Origin: Mycolicibacterium madagascariense
GTDB lineage: Bacteria > Actinomycetota > Actinomycetes > Mycobacteriales > Mycobacteriaceae
Reading direction: 5' to 3'
Assembly: GCF_010729665.1 (NCBI RefSeq)
Contig: NZ_AP022610.1
Coordinates: 5,146,001 to 5,210,000, forward strand
DNA length: 64,000 nucleotides
Below are positions 1 through 10,216 of this stretch, piece after piece (position 1 is the stretch's first letter; every line of letters starts with the position of its first letter). The translations under genes and the position numbers were made by a program. The notes under the pieces were generated by a model, which was not told the origin of the DNA, searched no databases, and saw nothing but the letters and a program-made list of their open reading frames with translations.

Positions 1-1683
<1,683 letters not shown>

Positions 1684-1873
1684 TCGTTGTCTCTGGCCAG
1701 CGGGTCTGCGAGGAGAATCGCGACGGCCACGTCCTTCCGAGGTGCGCAGGTTGAGTTCGTTCAGGCTACCGCTAGACCAACGACCGGAGGTTCCCGACGG
1801 GTGAACGGCACCCTGCTCGACGTCCGCTCCACGTCCTCGCCGAGGGCCGGTCGTGACGTTTAGGGTGCTCCCC

Positions 1874-2617
1874 ATGCCCACGCCACCCTCGACGTCCGTC
1901 CGCACCGTCGGCCGCACGGTCGCCGCGGCCGCGATCGCCCTCTTCGTCGTCGCCGGGTGCGATACGTCGTCGTCGGCGCCGAGCCCGGTCCCCGGCACCA
2001 CCGCGCCGCGACAGGTGACCGTCGTCGGCGAGGGCAAGGTCGACGGCACGCCGGACACCCTGACCATCGGCCTGTCGATCGCCGCCACCGCACCCGACGC
2101 GATCGGTGCGTCCAACCTGGCCAGCAGCCGCATCGCCGCGGTGACCGACGCCATCGCCGGTCAGGGCGTCGACCGCAAGGACGTGGCCACCACGTCGGTC
2201 ACCCTGCAACCGCAGTACGGGCAGGACGGCACGACGATCGTCGGCTACCAGTCGAGCAACTCCGTCGACGTGAAGGTGCGACGGGTGGACACCGGACCCC
2301 AGGTGCTCGGGGCGATCACCACCGCGGGCGGTGACGCCACCCGCATCGACTCGGTGACGTATTCGATCGAGGACGACTCGCAGTACGTGCGGGATGCCCG
2401 CCAGCGCGCCTTCGACGACGCCAGGAACCGGGCTCAGCAGTACGCGCAGCTGTCGGGGCTGAGCCTCGGCAAGGTCCTGTCGATCTCGGAGACCGGTAGC
2501 GGCGCGCCACCCCCCACGCCGCTGCCCCGCGTCGACGCGCGGGCCGCGGCCGTCCCGCTGTCACCCGGTCAGCAGACCGTCGGCTTCTCGGTGACCGTGG
2601 TGTGGGAGCTGACCTAA
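1874..2617 (+). CDS. lpqG: SIMPL-domain (DUF541) lipoprotein, LpqG type
   Basis: Predicted exported lipoprotein of 247 residues. The N-terminus has a basic start, a hydrophobic stretch ([10 protein letters not shown]) and a lipobox VAGC, so Cys should be lipidated and the protein held on the outer face of the cytoplasmic membrane. The rest is one SIMPL domain (VTVVGEGKV start, VGFSVTV end); its molecular role is not known. I chose ATG 1874 over an in-frame GTG at 1853 because the hexamer TAGGGT at 1861-1866 lies 7 nt before the ATG, the spacing of a leaderless mycobacterial transcript, and the signal peptide then has a normal length. Convergent with hpt, 3 nt between the genes. Confidence 0.88.
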   Translation: MPTPPSTSVRTVGRTVAAAAIALFVVAGCDTSSSAPSPVPGTTAPRQVTVVGEGKVDGTPDTLTIGLSIAATAPDAIGASNLASSRIAAVTDAIAGQGVDRKDVATTSVTLQPQYGQDGTTIVGYQSSNSVDVKVRRVDTGPQVLGAITTAGGDATRIDSVTYSIEDDSQYVRDARQRAFDDARNRAQQYAQLSGLSLGKVLSISETGSGAPPPTPLPRVDARAAAVPLSPGQQTVGFSVTVVWELT

Positions 2618-2620
2618 CGG

Positions 2621-3208
2621 CTAGGCGCCCTCGTACACCTTCGGATCCAGCGTGCCGATGTAGGGCAGGTCGCGGTAGCGCTCGGCGTAGTCCAGGCCGT
2701 AGCCCACGACGAATTCGTTCGGGATGTCGAAACCGCACCAGGTGATCTCGACGTCGGCGCGGATCGCCTCGGGCTTGCGCAGCAGCGTGCACACCTGCAG
2801 CGAGCGGGGATGGCGCGTCGCGAGGTTGCGCAGCAGCCAGGACAGCGTGAGACCGGAGTCGACGATGTCCTCCACGATCAGCACGTCGCGGTCGTGGATG
2901 TCGCGGTCGAGGTCCTTGAGGATGCGGACCACCCCCGACGACGACGTCGACGAGCCGTACGAGCTGACCGCCATGAACTCCAGCTGCGTCGGCAGCGGGA
3001 TCGCCCTCGCGAGGTCGGTGACGAACATGACCGCCCCCTTGAGGACGGTCACCAGCAACAGGTCGTCGCGGCCGTCGCCCTCCTCGCGCCGGTAGTGGGC
3101 GCCGACCTCGGCGCCCAGCTCGGCGACGCGCGCCTGAACCTGGTCCTGGGAGAGGAGCACCGACTCGATGTCGCCGGGATACGGGTCCACGGCTGATGGC
3201 TCGGGCAC
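2621..3208 (-). CDS. hpt: Hypoxanthine(-guanine) phosphoribosyltransferase
   Basis: Purine salvage enzyme in the cytoplasm: transfers phosphoribose from PRPP to hypoxanthine or guanine, giving IMP or GMP. The 195-residue protein has the PRPP-binding loop [13 protein letters not shown] near the middle, the flexible-loop segment SSYGSSTSS, the early VLKGA loop and the C-terminal [13 protein letters not shown] motif typical of HPRTs. GTG 3208 (start VPEPS) gives a length close to the M. tuberculosis protein; an in-frame ATG at 3247 would add 13 residues with no resemblance to the family. It lies 58 nt downstream of tilS on the same strand; the tilS-hpt order is common in bacteria. Confidence 0.95.
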   Translation of the reverse strand: MPEPSAVDPYPGDIESVLLSQDQVQARVAELGAEVGAHYRREEGDGRDDLLLVTVLKGAVMFVTDLARAIPLPTQLEFMAVSSYGSSTSSSGVVRILKDLDRDIHDRDVLIVEDIVDSGLTLSWLLRNLATRHPRSLQVCTLLRKPEAIRADVEITWCGFDIPNEFVVGYGLDYAERYRDLPYIGTLDPKVYEGA

Positions 3209-3266
3209 GGCAACAGCGTGCCATGCCCGCGCGTCGGCGACCAACACGTGCCGCGCCGACCCGCGC

Positions 3267-4241
3267 TCACACCGGTTCGGTGCGCAGGACCAGGGCCGGG
3301 CCCGCGCGGTCGGCGAACAGCCGCTGCCGGCGCTCGGCTGATCCCACCGCGACCCCTCCGCGCCCGCGACGTTGCGCGGCCAACCGGTCCACCGCCCGGA
3401 TCTGGCCGTCGGTCAGGCCGCCCGCGCCGCCGTCGAGCAGCCAGCGCCGGATGACCCGCCCGCGCAGCCCCGCGGGCAGCGCCGCCAGCTCGTGGGCGTC
3501 GAGGCGCGCCTCCCGGCCGGCGCCGGTCCGCAGCGTCGCCAGCGCGCGGTCGGCCAGCGCGTCGAGGGTGTCGGTGTCCTCGCGTAGCGCGACGGCCGTG
3601 CGGGCCAGCGCCTGCGCGACGCCGCCGCCGAGCACGTCCTCCAGCAGCGGGAGCACCTCGCCGCGCAGCCGGACCCGGGTGAACCTGGGGTCGGCGTTGT
3701 GCGGGTCCGACCACGGCAGCAGGCCCAGCTCCGCACACGCGGCGAGGGTGTCGGCGCGGCGCACGCCGAGCAGCGGCCGCCCCCACGGCGGGTCGTGCGG
3801 GCGCATGCCGGCGATCGAGCGGGCACCGGACCCGCGGCCCAGTCCGAGCAGCACGGTCTCGGCCTGGTCGTCGAGCGTGTGGGCCACCAGGACCGGCGCC
3901 CCGTCGCGGGCGCCGTCGAGGGCGGCGTAGCGCGCGGTCCGCGCCGCGGCCTCGGGCCCGCCCGTGCCGCCGACCTCGACGCGGAGCACCCGGGCGTCGA
4001 CGCACCCCAGCCCGATCGCCTGCTCGCGGGCGGTGTCGGCCACCTCGGCGGAACCGGGCTGCAGGCCGTGGTCGACGACGAGCGCGACCGTGGGACGGCA
4101 CGCCGCGGCGGCCGCCGTCAGCGCCAGCGAGTCCGCGCCCCCGGACAGGGCCACGCACCACCTCTCGGTGGCGGCGTGGTGCGCGGCGGCGAAGTCGTCG
4201 ACCGCCGCGCGCACGATCGCTAGAGGACCCGGTCGATCCAT
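3267..4241 (-). CDS. tilS: tRNA(Ile)-lysidine synthase TilS
   Basis: Converts C34 of tRNA-Ile(CAU) to lysidine, using ATP and lysine, so that the tRNA reads AUA. Length 324 residues. The N-type ATP-pyrophosphatase loop SGGADS is near residue 33; further family motifs are [30 protein letters not shown] and RPLLGVRR. The C-terminal TilS domain is short, as in other mycobacteria. The start MDRPG at 4241 matches the MDRQ start I recall for M. tuberculosis and overlaps the upstream metalloprotease-like gene by 22 nt, suggesting translational coupling. Essential in most bacteria. Confidence 0.95.
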   Translation of the reverse strand: MDRPGPLAIVRAAVDDFAAAHHAATERWCVALSGGADSLALTAAAAACRPTVALVVDHGLQPGSAEVADTAREQAIGLGCVDARVLRVEVGGTGGPEAAARTARYAALDGARDGAPVLVAHTLDDQAETVLLGLGRGSGARSIAGMRPHDPPWGRPLLGVRRADTLAACAELGLLPWSDPHNADPRFTRVRLRGEVLPLLEDVLGGGVAQALARTAVALREDTDTLDALADRALATLRTGAGREARLDAHELAALPAGLRGRVIRRWLLDGGAGGLTDGQIRAVDRLAAQRRGRGGVAVGSAERRQRLFADRAGPALVLRTEPV

Positions 4242-5287
4242 CGCTGCGGCTCGTCGACTTCCGTTGGCAGCGGCAGGGTTTCGGGGCTCGTCCAGACCGT
4301 GTTGAAGGCGGCCGTGCCGACCGCGCCGACGACGTGGTCGACGAACGCCTTGCCGCGGGTGTACTGACTCATCTTGGCGTCGAAGCCCAGCAGCGCCCTG
4401 AGCACCCGCTGCAGCGGTGGCTGCCGGTGCCGGCGGCGCTCGTCGAACCGCCTGCGAATGGTGGCCACCGAGGGCACCACCTTCGGGCCGACGGCGTCCA
4501 TCACGTGGTCGGCGTGACCCTCCAGCAGCGTGCCCAGCACCAGGAGCCGGTCCAGCGCCGCGCGCTGGGGCTCGGACTGCACGGCCCGCAGCAGCCCGAC
4601 GATGCCCTCCGAATTCGATTGCGCCGCATGGCTGTTGGCGCTTCTCCTGGCCTTGACGAACTCCCCGAGCCGCGACACCACCTGGGTCAGGTCCTGTCCG
4701 CTGTCGTCGGTGACGACGGCCAGCGACTGCGACATGTGTTCGGCCAGCCACGGATTCGCGCGGAACTGCACGCGGTGGGTGACCTCGTGCAGGCACACCC
4801 ACAGCCGGAAGTCGGCCGGTGAGACCCGCAGCTGGCGCTCGACGGCGATCACGTTGGGATACACCAGCAGCAGCTCTCCCCGGGGAGCGGCGAACGGGTC
4901 GTACTGGCCGAGGATGCCGGAGGACACGAACGCCAGCACCGCACCGGTCTGCGCGCCCGTGACCCGGCGCGCGATGCGCCCGCCGGAGACACCGTCGCGC
5001 GTGCCGCCGGTCATGACGCGCATGGATTCGGTTGCCGCCCTTACCCATTCGACCCTGTCGACGATGCGCGCCTCGGTGACCTCGGCACCCTCGCTGAGAC
5101 CCGCGACGTCGCGGACGGGCTCCTCGGCGCGGCGCGCGGCATCCGCGAGCTCCTCGATCGCCTGGTTGCGGGTGTAGTCGGTGACGGGCGGGGCGGGCCT
5201 GACGAGCTTGGCGCCGACGGTGGCCGCGAAGTCCCAGTCGACCGTGCGGCCGACGGTCACCGGCGAGGCCGGGCTCACGCGGCACAC
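4220..5287 (-). CDS. Zincin-like metalloprotease-family protein (DUF2342)
   Basis: 355-residue protein of the DUF2342 family, sometimes labelled coenzyme F420 biosynthesis-associated because of genome co-occurrence; an Rv3626c-type protein. A zincin-like signature LHEVTHRVQF (HExxH) lies near residue 168 and a downstream LEGHADHVMDAVG segment could supply the third ligand. Neither substrate nor proteolytic activity is established for the family. No signal peptide, so probably cytoplasmic. The ATG at 5287 overlaps the end of dacB by 13 nt and the 3' end overlaps tilS, so dacB, this gene and tilS form one tightly packed transcription unit, probably continuing into hpt. Confidence 0.9.
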   Translation of the reverse strand: MCRVSPASPVTVGRTVDWDFAATVGAKLVRPAPPVTDYTRNQAIEELADAARRAEEPVRDVAGLSEGAEVTEARIVDRVEWVRAATESMRVMTGGTRDGVSGGRIARRVTGAQTGAVLAFVSSGILGQYDPFAAPRGELLLVYPNVIAVERQLRVSPADFRLWVCLHEVTHRVQFRANPWLAEHMSQSLAVVTDDSGQDLTQVVSRLGEFVKARRSANSHAAQSNSEGIVGLLRAVQSEPQRAALDRLLVLGTLLEGHADHVMDAVGPKVVPSVATIRRRFDERRRHRQPPLQRVLRALLGFDAKMSQYTRGKAFVDHVVGAVGTAAFNTVWTSPETLPLPTEVDEPQRWIDRVL

Positions 5288-6651
5288 CCGCAGCCGTGCA
5301 GCGCCGAGGCCACCGCGTCGATCGCGGTGCGGCCCGTCGGGCCTGCGGAGTTGGAGATCAACGCGAACGTCAGCACCCGGCCGCTGGCGTCGGTGAGGAA
5401 ACCGGCCAGGGCATTGGTCGCGGTGAGCGACCCGGTCTTGGCCCGCAGCAGGCCCAGCGTCGCGCGGCCCGCGTCGGTGTCGAGGAAGCGGTTCGACAGC
5501 GTGCCGCTGCCGCCGGCGATCGGGAGCAGGTCGACGAGCGGTCGCAGATCGTGGTCACCGTCGAGTTCGTCGTCGGCGGCCGCCGCGGCGATCACCCCGT
5601 CGAGCGTGTCGGCCGTCAGCCGGTCGTTCACCGACAGCCCGCTGGAGTCGACGAGGGTGGCCCCGGCGGTGTCGATGCCCGCCTTGCCGAGCTGGCCGAG
5701 CACCGCCTGCACCGCGCCGTCGAAGCTCTGCGGCTTGCCGACGGCGGCGGCCACCTCGCGTCCGGTCGACTCGGCCATGACGTTGTCGGACTCGCTCATC
5801 AGCTGGCGGAGGCGTTCGATCAGCGGGGGTGACTGCACCGCGGCGATCTGCTGCCCCTGCACGGGCGCGCTCGACATCGTGACGGCGGCGGGGTTGACCC
5901 CGAGGGCCACCGCGAGGGCTCGGCCCGCGTCCAGCGCGGGCGTCCGCGACCGCGCCGAGTCGACGCTGACGGGCTGGGTGCGGCCGCCGTCGAGCATGAC
6001 GGCCTCCATAGGCGCGATGTCCCCGCCGTCGATGTCGACGGGATCCCAGCCGGGGGCCAACGTCGGTCCGCTGTAGGCGCTCGCGTCGACCTGCACCGAC
6101 TTCGGGGTGATGCCGGACCGGCGCACCTGGTCGGCGAGGTCGCTGATGCGGGCGGCACCGCGGTACCAGGTGTCGGTGCCCGGTGGGGCCGCCGACAGCG
6201 TCGGGTCTCCGCCGCCCTTGAGGACGACCAGGCCCGGCGACGCGGTCTGATCCGGCGCGATCACCGTCGTGGTGAGGCGCGCGTCGCGGTCCAGGGTCAG
6301 CAGCGCCGCCGCCGTCGTCAGCACCTTGTTCGTCGACGCCGGCTGCATGGGAACGTTCCCGCCCTGCGACCACAGCTCGCGGCCCGTCACGCCGTCGGTG
6401 ACCCGGCCCGTCATCGCCCCCAGATCCGGGTTCGCGACGAACGGCGCCAACGTCGCCGCCAGCACCGCCGGGGTGGGCGAAGGCGCCGAGTCGGCCAGCG
6501 GCGTCAGGGCCGGTCGGACGGTGGGCGGGGCGGGTCGCGCCGCCACGCTCGCAGTCGGCGAGGCGGCGGGGCTGGTGCCGCTCGAGGTGGCCACCGCGCC
6601 GACGGCGACGACCGCGGCCACCGCGAGCAGCACCACGACGCCGACCCACAC
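5275..6651 (-). CDS. dacB: D-alanyl-D-alanine carboxypeptidase/endopeptidase (PBP4 type)
   Basis: Exported penicillin-binding protein that trims or cleaves D-Ala cross-links in peptidoglycan. An N-terminal signal anchor (VGVVVLLAVAAVVAVG) is followed by a Pro/Ala/Ser-rich linker and the S13-family domain: active-site SxxK as STNK near residue 107, SxN as SDN in SESDNVMAES, and KTG in AKTGSLTATN. The coordinates use GTG 6651, but this removes basic residues (RPTRWRRSTH) that normally precede the anchor. No ATG, GTG or TTG lies just upstream in frame; an AGGAGA sequence precedes an in-frame ATC at 6693, so the true start may be non-canonical. Head of the unit dacB, DUF2342, tilS and probably hpt; divergent from ppa. 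Confidence 0.9.
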   Translation of the reverse strand: MWVGVVVLLAVAAVVAVGAVATSSGTSPAASPTASVAARPAPPTVRPALTPLADSAPSPTPAVLAATLAPFVANPDLGAMTGRVTDGVTGRELWSQGGNVPMQPASTNKVLTTAAALLTLDRDARLTTTVIAPDQTASPGLVVLKGGGDPTLSAAPPGTDTWYRGAARISDLADQVRRSGITPKSVQVDASAYSGPTLAPGWDPVDIDGGDIAPMEAVMLDGGRTQPVSVDSARSRTPALDAGRALAVALGVNPAAVTMSSAPVQGQQIAAVQSPPLIERLRQLMSESDNVMAESTGREVAAAVGKPQSFDGAVQAVLGQLGKAGIDTAGATLVDSSGLSVNDRLTADTLDGVIAAAAADDELDGDHDLRPLVDLLPIAGGSGTLSNRFLDTDAGRATLGLLRAKTGSLTATNALAGFLTDASGRVLTFALISNSAGPTGRTAIDAVASALHGCGCAA

Positions 6652-6830
6652 GTGCGTGGATCGCCGCCACCGAGTGGGACGCGGGATTCCGATGGTCGCT
6701 CTCCTGATCCGTGGTTGGCCGAGCCGACCCGTACCGAGCCCGCAAGGGAAGGGTAATCGCTCGTCTATGGTGGACCGCGTCGTCAGCCGACGACCCCAGG
6801 ATGCTTTGCGGACGTGAAGGAGTCGCGGCG

Positions 6831-7319
6831 GTGCAGTTCGACGTCGTCATCGAGATCCCGAAGGGGTCGCGCAACAAGTACGAGGTGGACCACGAGACCG
6901 GTCGGGTCAAGCTGGACCGCTACCTCTACACGGCGTTCGGCTACCCCGCCGACTACGGCTTCTTCGAGAACACCCTCGGCGAGGACGGCGACCCGCTGGA
7001 CGCCCTGGTGCTGCTGCCCGAGTCGGTGTTCCCCGGCTGCGTCGTCGAGGCCAGGCCCGTCGCGATGTTCAAGATGACCGACGAGGCAGGCGGCGACGAC
7101 AAGCTGCTGTGCGTGCCCGCGGGCGACCCGCGGTGGGACCACGTGCAGGATCTGGCCGACGTGCCCCCGTTCGAACTCGAGGCCATCAAGCACTTCTTCG
7201 TCCACTACAAGGACCTCGAGCCCGGCAAGTTCGTCAAGGCCGCCGACTGGGCGGGCCGCGAGGAGGCCGAGGCCGAGCTCCAGCGATCGATCGAGCGGTT
7301 CGGCTCCTCCGGGCACTGA
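6831..7319 (+). CDS. ppa: Inorganic pyrophosphatase
   Basis: Hydrolyses pyrophosphate to phosphate in the cytoplasm, pulling forward DNA, RNA and activated-sugar synthesis. 162 residues, the usual family-I length. Motifs: [13 protein letters not shown] near the start, the substrate loop YPADYGFF, and the metal-binding segment [11 protein letters not shown] with its aspartates. The GTG start ([10 protein letters not shown]) follows a GAAGGAG ribosome-binding site 9 nt upstream; an ATG-like extension further upstream does not match the family. A hexamer TATGGT at 6766-6771 is a plausible -10 box, giving a leader of about 55 nt. Divergent from dacB. Confidence 0.97.
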   Translation: MQFDVVIEIPKGSRNKYEVDHETGRVKLDRYLYTAFGYPADYGFFENTLGEDGDPLDALVLLPESVFPGCVVEARPVAMFKMTDEAGGDDKLLCVPAGDPRWDHVQDLADVPPFELEAIKHFFVHYKDLEPGKFVKAADWAGREEAEAELQRSIERFGSSGH

Positions 7320-7389
7320 TCCCGGGTGATTTAGCACGCCCGTAACACGGGGTAACCCGCTCGTGCCATCGGCTGGCCATCCTGAGAAC

Positions 7390-7911
7390 GTGCTGTTGCA
7401 TCAGGGGATCGGGCTGGAGGCGTTCAACGCGCTCCCCGAGCGCAAGGCCGTCCACGCCCTGTTCGAGTGCTGCAACAGCGTGACCATGGCCCGCCACCTG
7501 GCACGGGGCCGGCCCTACGACAGCCACGCCGCGCTGTTCCGGCGGGCCGACGCGCTGCTGTTCGCCCTTCCCGAGCCCGCGGTCGACCAGATCCTGGACG
7601 CCTGCCCCGACGTCGGCAAGCGCCCGCGCAGCGAGAAGTCGCAGGCCGAGCAGTGCGCCCTGTGGGACGACGACGCCGCGGTGATGGCGCAGCTCGCACA
7701 GTCCGCGCGCACCTACGCCGACACCTTCGGCTTCGGCTTCGTGATGTTCGTCGGCGGTCTGGACGCCAAGACCGTGCTCACCAACATCGACGACCGGCTG
7801 CACCACGACCTGGAAACCGAACGCAAGGTCCTGCGCAACGAATTGGCCAAGATCAACCGCTCCCGGCTGGAGCGCATGCTGGGTCCCGAGGGCGGCTACC
7901 AGAACTGGTGA
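7390..7911 (+). CDS. 2-oxo-4-hydroxy-4-carboxy-5-ureidoimidazoline (OHCU) decarboxylase
   Basis: Third enzyme of urate degradation: decarboxylates OHCU to (S)-allantoin. About 173 residues. Family features: a FNALPE start, ECCNS near residue 30, the RPY segment, DACPDVGKRP (the HPRIG-like catalytic region, here without the canonical His), the helix ARTYADTFGFGFVMFVGG and the ERKVLRNELAKINRSRL end. Start GTG 7390 (VLLHQG) was preferred; GTG 7363 would add 9 residues. Just upstream of allantoicase, 29 nt apart. Urate oxidase and 5-hydroxyisourate hydrolase are not in the window. The replacement of the catalytic-region His weakens the exact activity call. Confidence 0.82.
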   Translation: MLLHQGIGLEAFNALPERKAVHALFECCNSVTMARHLARGRPYDSHAALFRRADALLFALPEPAVDQILDACPDVGKRPRSEKSQAEQCALWDDDAAVMAQLAQSARTYADTFGFGFVMFVGGLDAKTVLTNIDDRLHHDLETERKVLRNELAKINRSRLERMLGPEGGYQNW

Positions 7912-7940
7912 CGCGGCCGCCGTCGCCTAGGCTCCTGTGA

Positions 7941-8975
7941 GTGAGCACCCCGTCTGAGAAGAACCGATCGCAGTCGCGTTTCCTGTCCCTTCCCGACCTC
8001 GCCGCGCGGTCGGCCGGCGGTGCCGTCCTGTGGGCGAACGACGAGTTGTTCGCCGAGAAGGAGAACCTGATCACGCCGGGGTCCGCGGAGTTCCGGCCGG
8101 CGACCTTCGGCCACAAGGGCCAGGTCTACGACGGGTGGGAGACCCGCAGGCGCCGCGACCTCGGACCCGATGCCGCCGACGCGGCGATCGTCCGACTCGG
8201 GGTCGCGGGCATCGTCCGCGGCGTCGTGGTCGACACGGCCTGGTTCACCGGCAACTACCCGCCCCAGATCTCGGTGGAGGCCGCGTTCGTCGACGGCTAC
8301 CCGTCGGTCGAGGACCTCGTCGAGAAGACGCAGTGGACGACGCTGGTGGAGCGCACCGGCGTCAACGGCGACACCCGCAACCCGTTCCCCGTCGACTCCC
8401 CGCGGCGCTGGTCGCACGTGCGGTTGTCGATCTATCCCGACGGCGGCGTGGCACGCTTCCGCGTCCACGGCGAGGGCGTGCTGAACCCGGACTTCGCCGA
8501 CGGCATGACGATCGACCTGGCGGCACTGGAGAACGGAGGCCGAATCACGGCCTGCTCCAACATGTTCTACAGCTCGCCCAACAACCTCCTGCTGCCGGGG
8601 ACTGCGCGGACGATGGGTGACGGCTGGGAGACCTCGCGACGCCGCGACGCCGGAAACGACTGGGTCGAGGTGCATCTGGCGGGCCGTGGCACGCTGAACG
8701 CCGCCGAACTCGACACGTCCTACTTCGTCGGCAACGCCCCCGGCGTCGGCCGCCTCTCCGGACGCGACGGCAATGGCGACTGGTTCGAGCTGCTGCCGCC
8801 GACCGACCTGCTGCCCGACACCCGGCACCGCTTCCTGATCCGCGACGAGCGCCCGATCACCGACGCCCGGCTCGACATCCACCCCGACGGAGGCATGGCC
8901 CGGCTGCGGTTGTTCGGCAGCCTCACCGCCGACGGGCTGCAGGGCATCCGCGAGAGCTGGGACGCCAGCGCCTGA
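7941..8975 (+). CDS. alc: Allantoicase
   Basis: Hydrolyses allantoate to (S)-ureidoglycolate and urea. 344 residues made of two repeated jelly-roll domains: each half carries a GWETxRRRD motif (YDGWETRRRRDLG near residue 60; GDGWETSRRRDAG near residue 230), a DTxxFxGN motif (DTAWFTGNYPP; DTSYFVGNAPG) and an IxPDGGxAR(L/F)R motif (IYPDGGVARFR; IHPDGGMARLR). The GTG start lies 7 nt after the hexamer TAGGCT (7928-7933), so a leaderless transcript may start here even though the OHCU decarboxylase is directly upstream. No allantoinase lies in the window. Confidence 0.93.
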   Translation: MSTPSEKNRSQSRFLSLPDLAARSAGGAVLWANDELFAEKENLITPGSAEFRPATFGHKGQVYDGWETRRRRDLGPDAADAAIVRLGVAGIVRGVVVDTAWFTGNYPPQISVEAAFVDGYPSVEDLVEKTQWTTLVERTGVNGDTRNPFPVDSPRRWSHVRLSIYPDGGVARFRVHGEGVLNPDFADGMTIDLAALENGGRITACSNMFYSSPNNLLLPGTARTMGDGWETSRRRDAGNDWVEVHLAGRGTLNAAELDTSYFVGNAPGVGRLSGRDGNGDWFELLPPTDLLPDTRHRFLIRDERPITDARLDIHPDGGMARLRLFGSLTADGLQGIRESWDASA

Positions 8976-8984
8976 TTGGCGGAC

Positions 8985-10175
8985 CTAGGTCCTCACCAGT
9001 CCGGCCAGATGCGCGCCGATGGGCAGGGCGGCGGTCGCCGCGGGCGACGGTGAGTTGAGCACGTGCACCATCCTGGCGGTGCGTTCGATGACGAAGTCGT
9101 GCACCAGCGTGCCGTCCCTGCGCACGGCCTGGGCCCGGATGCCCGCCTCATACGGCAGCAGATCGGACGTCGTCAAAGCCGGTGCGTACTTGCGGCATTC
9201 GCGCAAGTAGCGGCGCTTGAAGAGCGAGTTGCCGATCTCGGTGACGCCGAGCCGGACGTTGGCCCTGGCCACCCGCCACAACCCGGGAAAGGCCGCCATT
9301 CTCGCCACGTCCCGCGGGTCGACGGAGAACTTCGGATAACCCTCGCGGGCCAGCCCGAGCACGGCACTCGGTCCCACGGTGATGCGGCCGTCGATGGTGG
9401 GGCTCAGGTGCACCCCGAGGAACGGCAACTCGGGATCGGGTACCGGATAGATCAGTCTGCGCACGAAACCCGAACGCGTGGAGGGTAATTGAAAGTACTC
9501 ACCGCGGAAGGGGACGATCTGCACGTCGATGGGGACACCGGCCATCTCGGCCAGCCGGTCGGCCTGCAGACCACCGCACACCACCAGCCGGTCGCAACTC
9601 ACCGTCGCCGATGACGTCGAAACTCGCACTCCCGCACTGTCTTCGACGATCCCCACCACCCGCTGACCGGTGCGCACCGCACCCCCGGCCGCGACGATCA
9701 GGTCGGCGAGGCGACGGGCCACCTGCCGGTAGTCGACGATGCCGGTGCGCGGCAGATGCAGCGCGCCCAGGCCCGTCACGTTCGGCTCGAACTCGATCAG
9801 TTCGGCGCGGCTCAGCCGTCGGCACTCGATGCCGTTGACCGCGGCGCGCTCCCGTAGCGCGGTCATGCGGTCCAGTTCGGCGGGCGTCGTCGCGACGATC
9901 AGTTTGCCGCACTCGTCGAAGGCGATGCCGTGCTGCGCGCAGAACTCCTTGGTCGCACGCTCCCCCGCCCGGCAGAACCTCGCCTTGAGGCTGCCCGGCT
10001 CGTAGTAGATGCCGGAGTGGATGACGCCGCTGTTGTGGCCGGTCTGGTGCGCGGCCGGCGACGTGGCCCCCTCCAGCACGACGACGGACGCGTCCGGTTC
10101 GGCAAGCAGCAGGTGGTGTGCCGTCGACAGGCCGACGATGCCTGCCCCGATGACGCAGTACCGGAAGCGTTCCAT
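8985..10175 (-). CDS. lhgO: L-2-hydroxyglutarate oxidase (FAD-dependent)
   Basis: Oxidises L-2-hydroxyglutarate to 2-oxoglutarate with FAD, passing electrons to oxygen or quinone; a metabolite-repair role. 396 residues. The N-terminal dinucleotide fold shows GAGIVGLSTAHHL near residue 10, then HQTGHNSGVIHSGIYY and PGSLKARFCRAG, which are diagnostic of the LhgO group within the DAO superfamily. The middle PFRGEYFQL and the C-terminal LNSPSPAATAALPIG also fit. The ATG is preceded 8 nt upstream by TACAGT (minus strand), a likely -10 box. Divergent from the hydroxyacid dehydrogenase; convergent with alc, 9 nt apart. Confidence 0.9.
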   Translation of the reverse strand: MERFRYCVIGAGIVGLSTAHHLLLAEPDASVVVLEGATSPAAHQTGHNSGVIHSGIYYEPGSLKARFCRAGERATKEFCAQHGIAFDECGKLIVATTPAELDRMTALRERAAVNGIECRRLSRAELIEFEPNVTGLGALHLPRTGIVDYRQVARRLADLIVAAGGAVRTGQRVVGIVEDSAGVRVSTSSATVSCDRLVVCGGLQADRLAEMAGVPIDVQIVPFRGEYFQLPSTRSGFVRRLIYPVPDPELPFLGVHLSPTIDGRITVGPSAVLGLAREGYPKFSVDPRDVARMAAFPGLWRVARANVRLGVTEIGNSLFKRRYLRECRKYAPALTTSDLLPYEAGIRAQAVRRDGTLVHDFVIERTARMVHVLNSPSPAATAALPIGAHLAGLVRT

Positions 10176-10216
10176 TGCCTCGCACTGTACAAACCCGTCG
10201 TAGCGTGGACGACATC
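10176..10216. promoter_or_regulatory. Divergent promoters of lhgO and the hydroxyacid dehydrogenase
   Basis: The 41-bp spacer holds a minus-strand TACAGT (10184-10189), 8 nt before the lhgO ATG, and a plus-strand TAGCGT (10201-10206), 10 nt before the dehydrogenase ATG. With normal 17-bp spacing, each -35 region would fall at or inside the other gene's start, so the two promoters overlap. The boxes match the mycobacterial TANNNT consensus; transcription starts are inferred. Confidence 0.5.
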
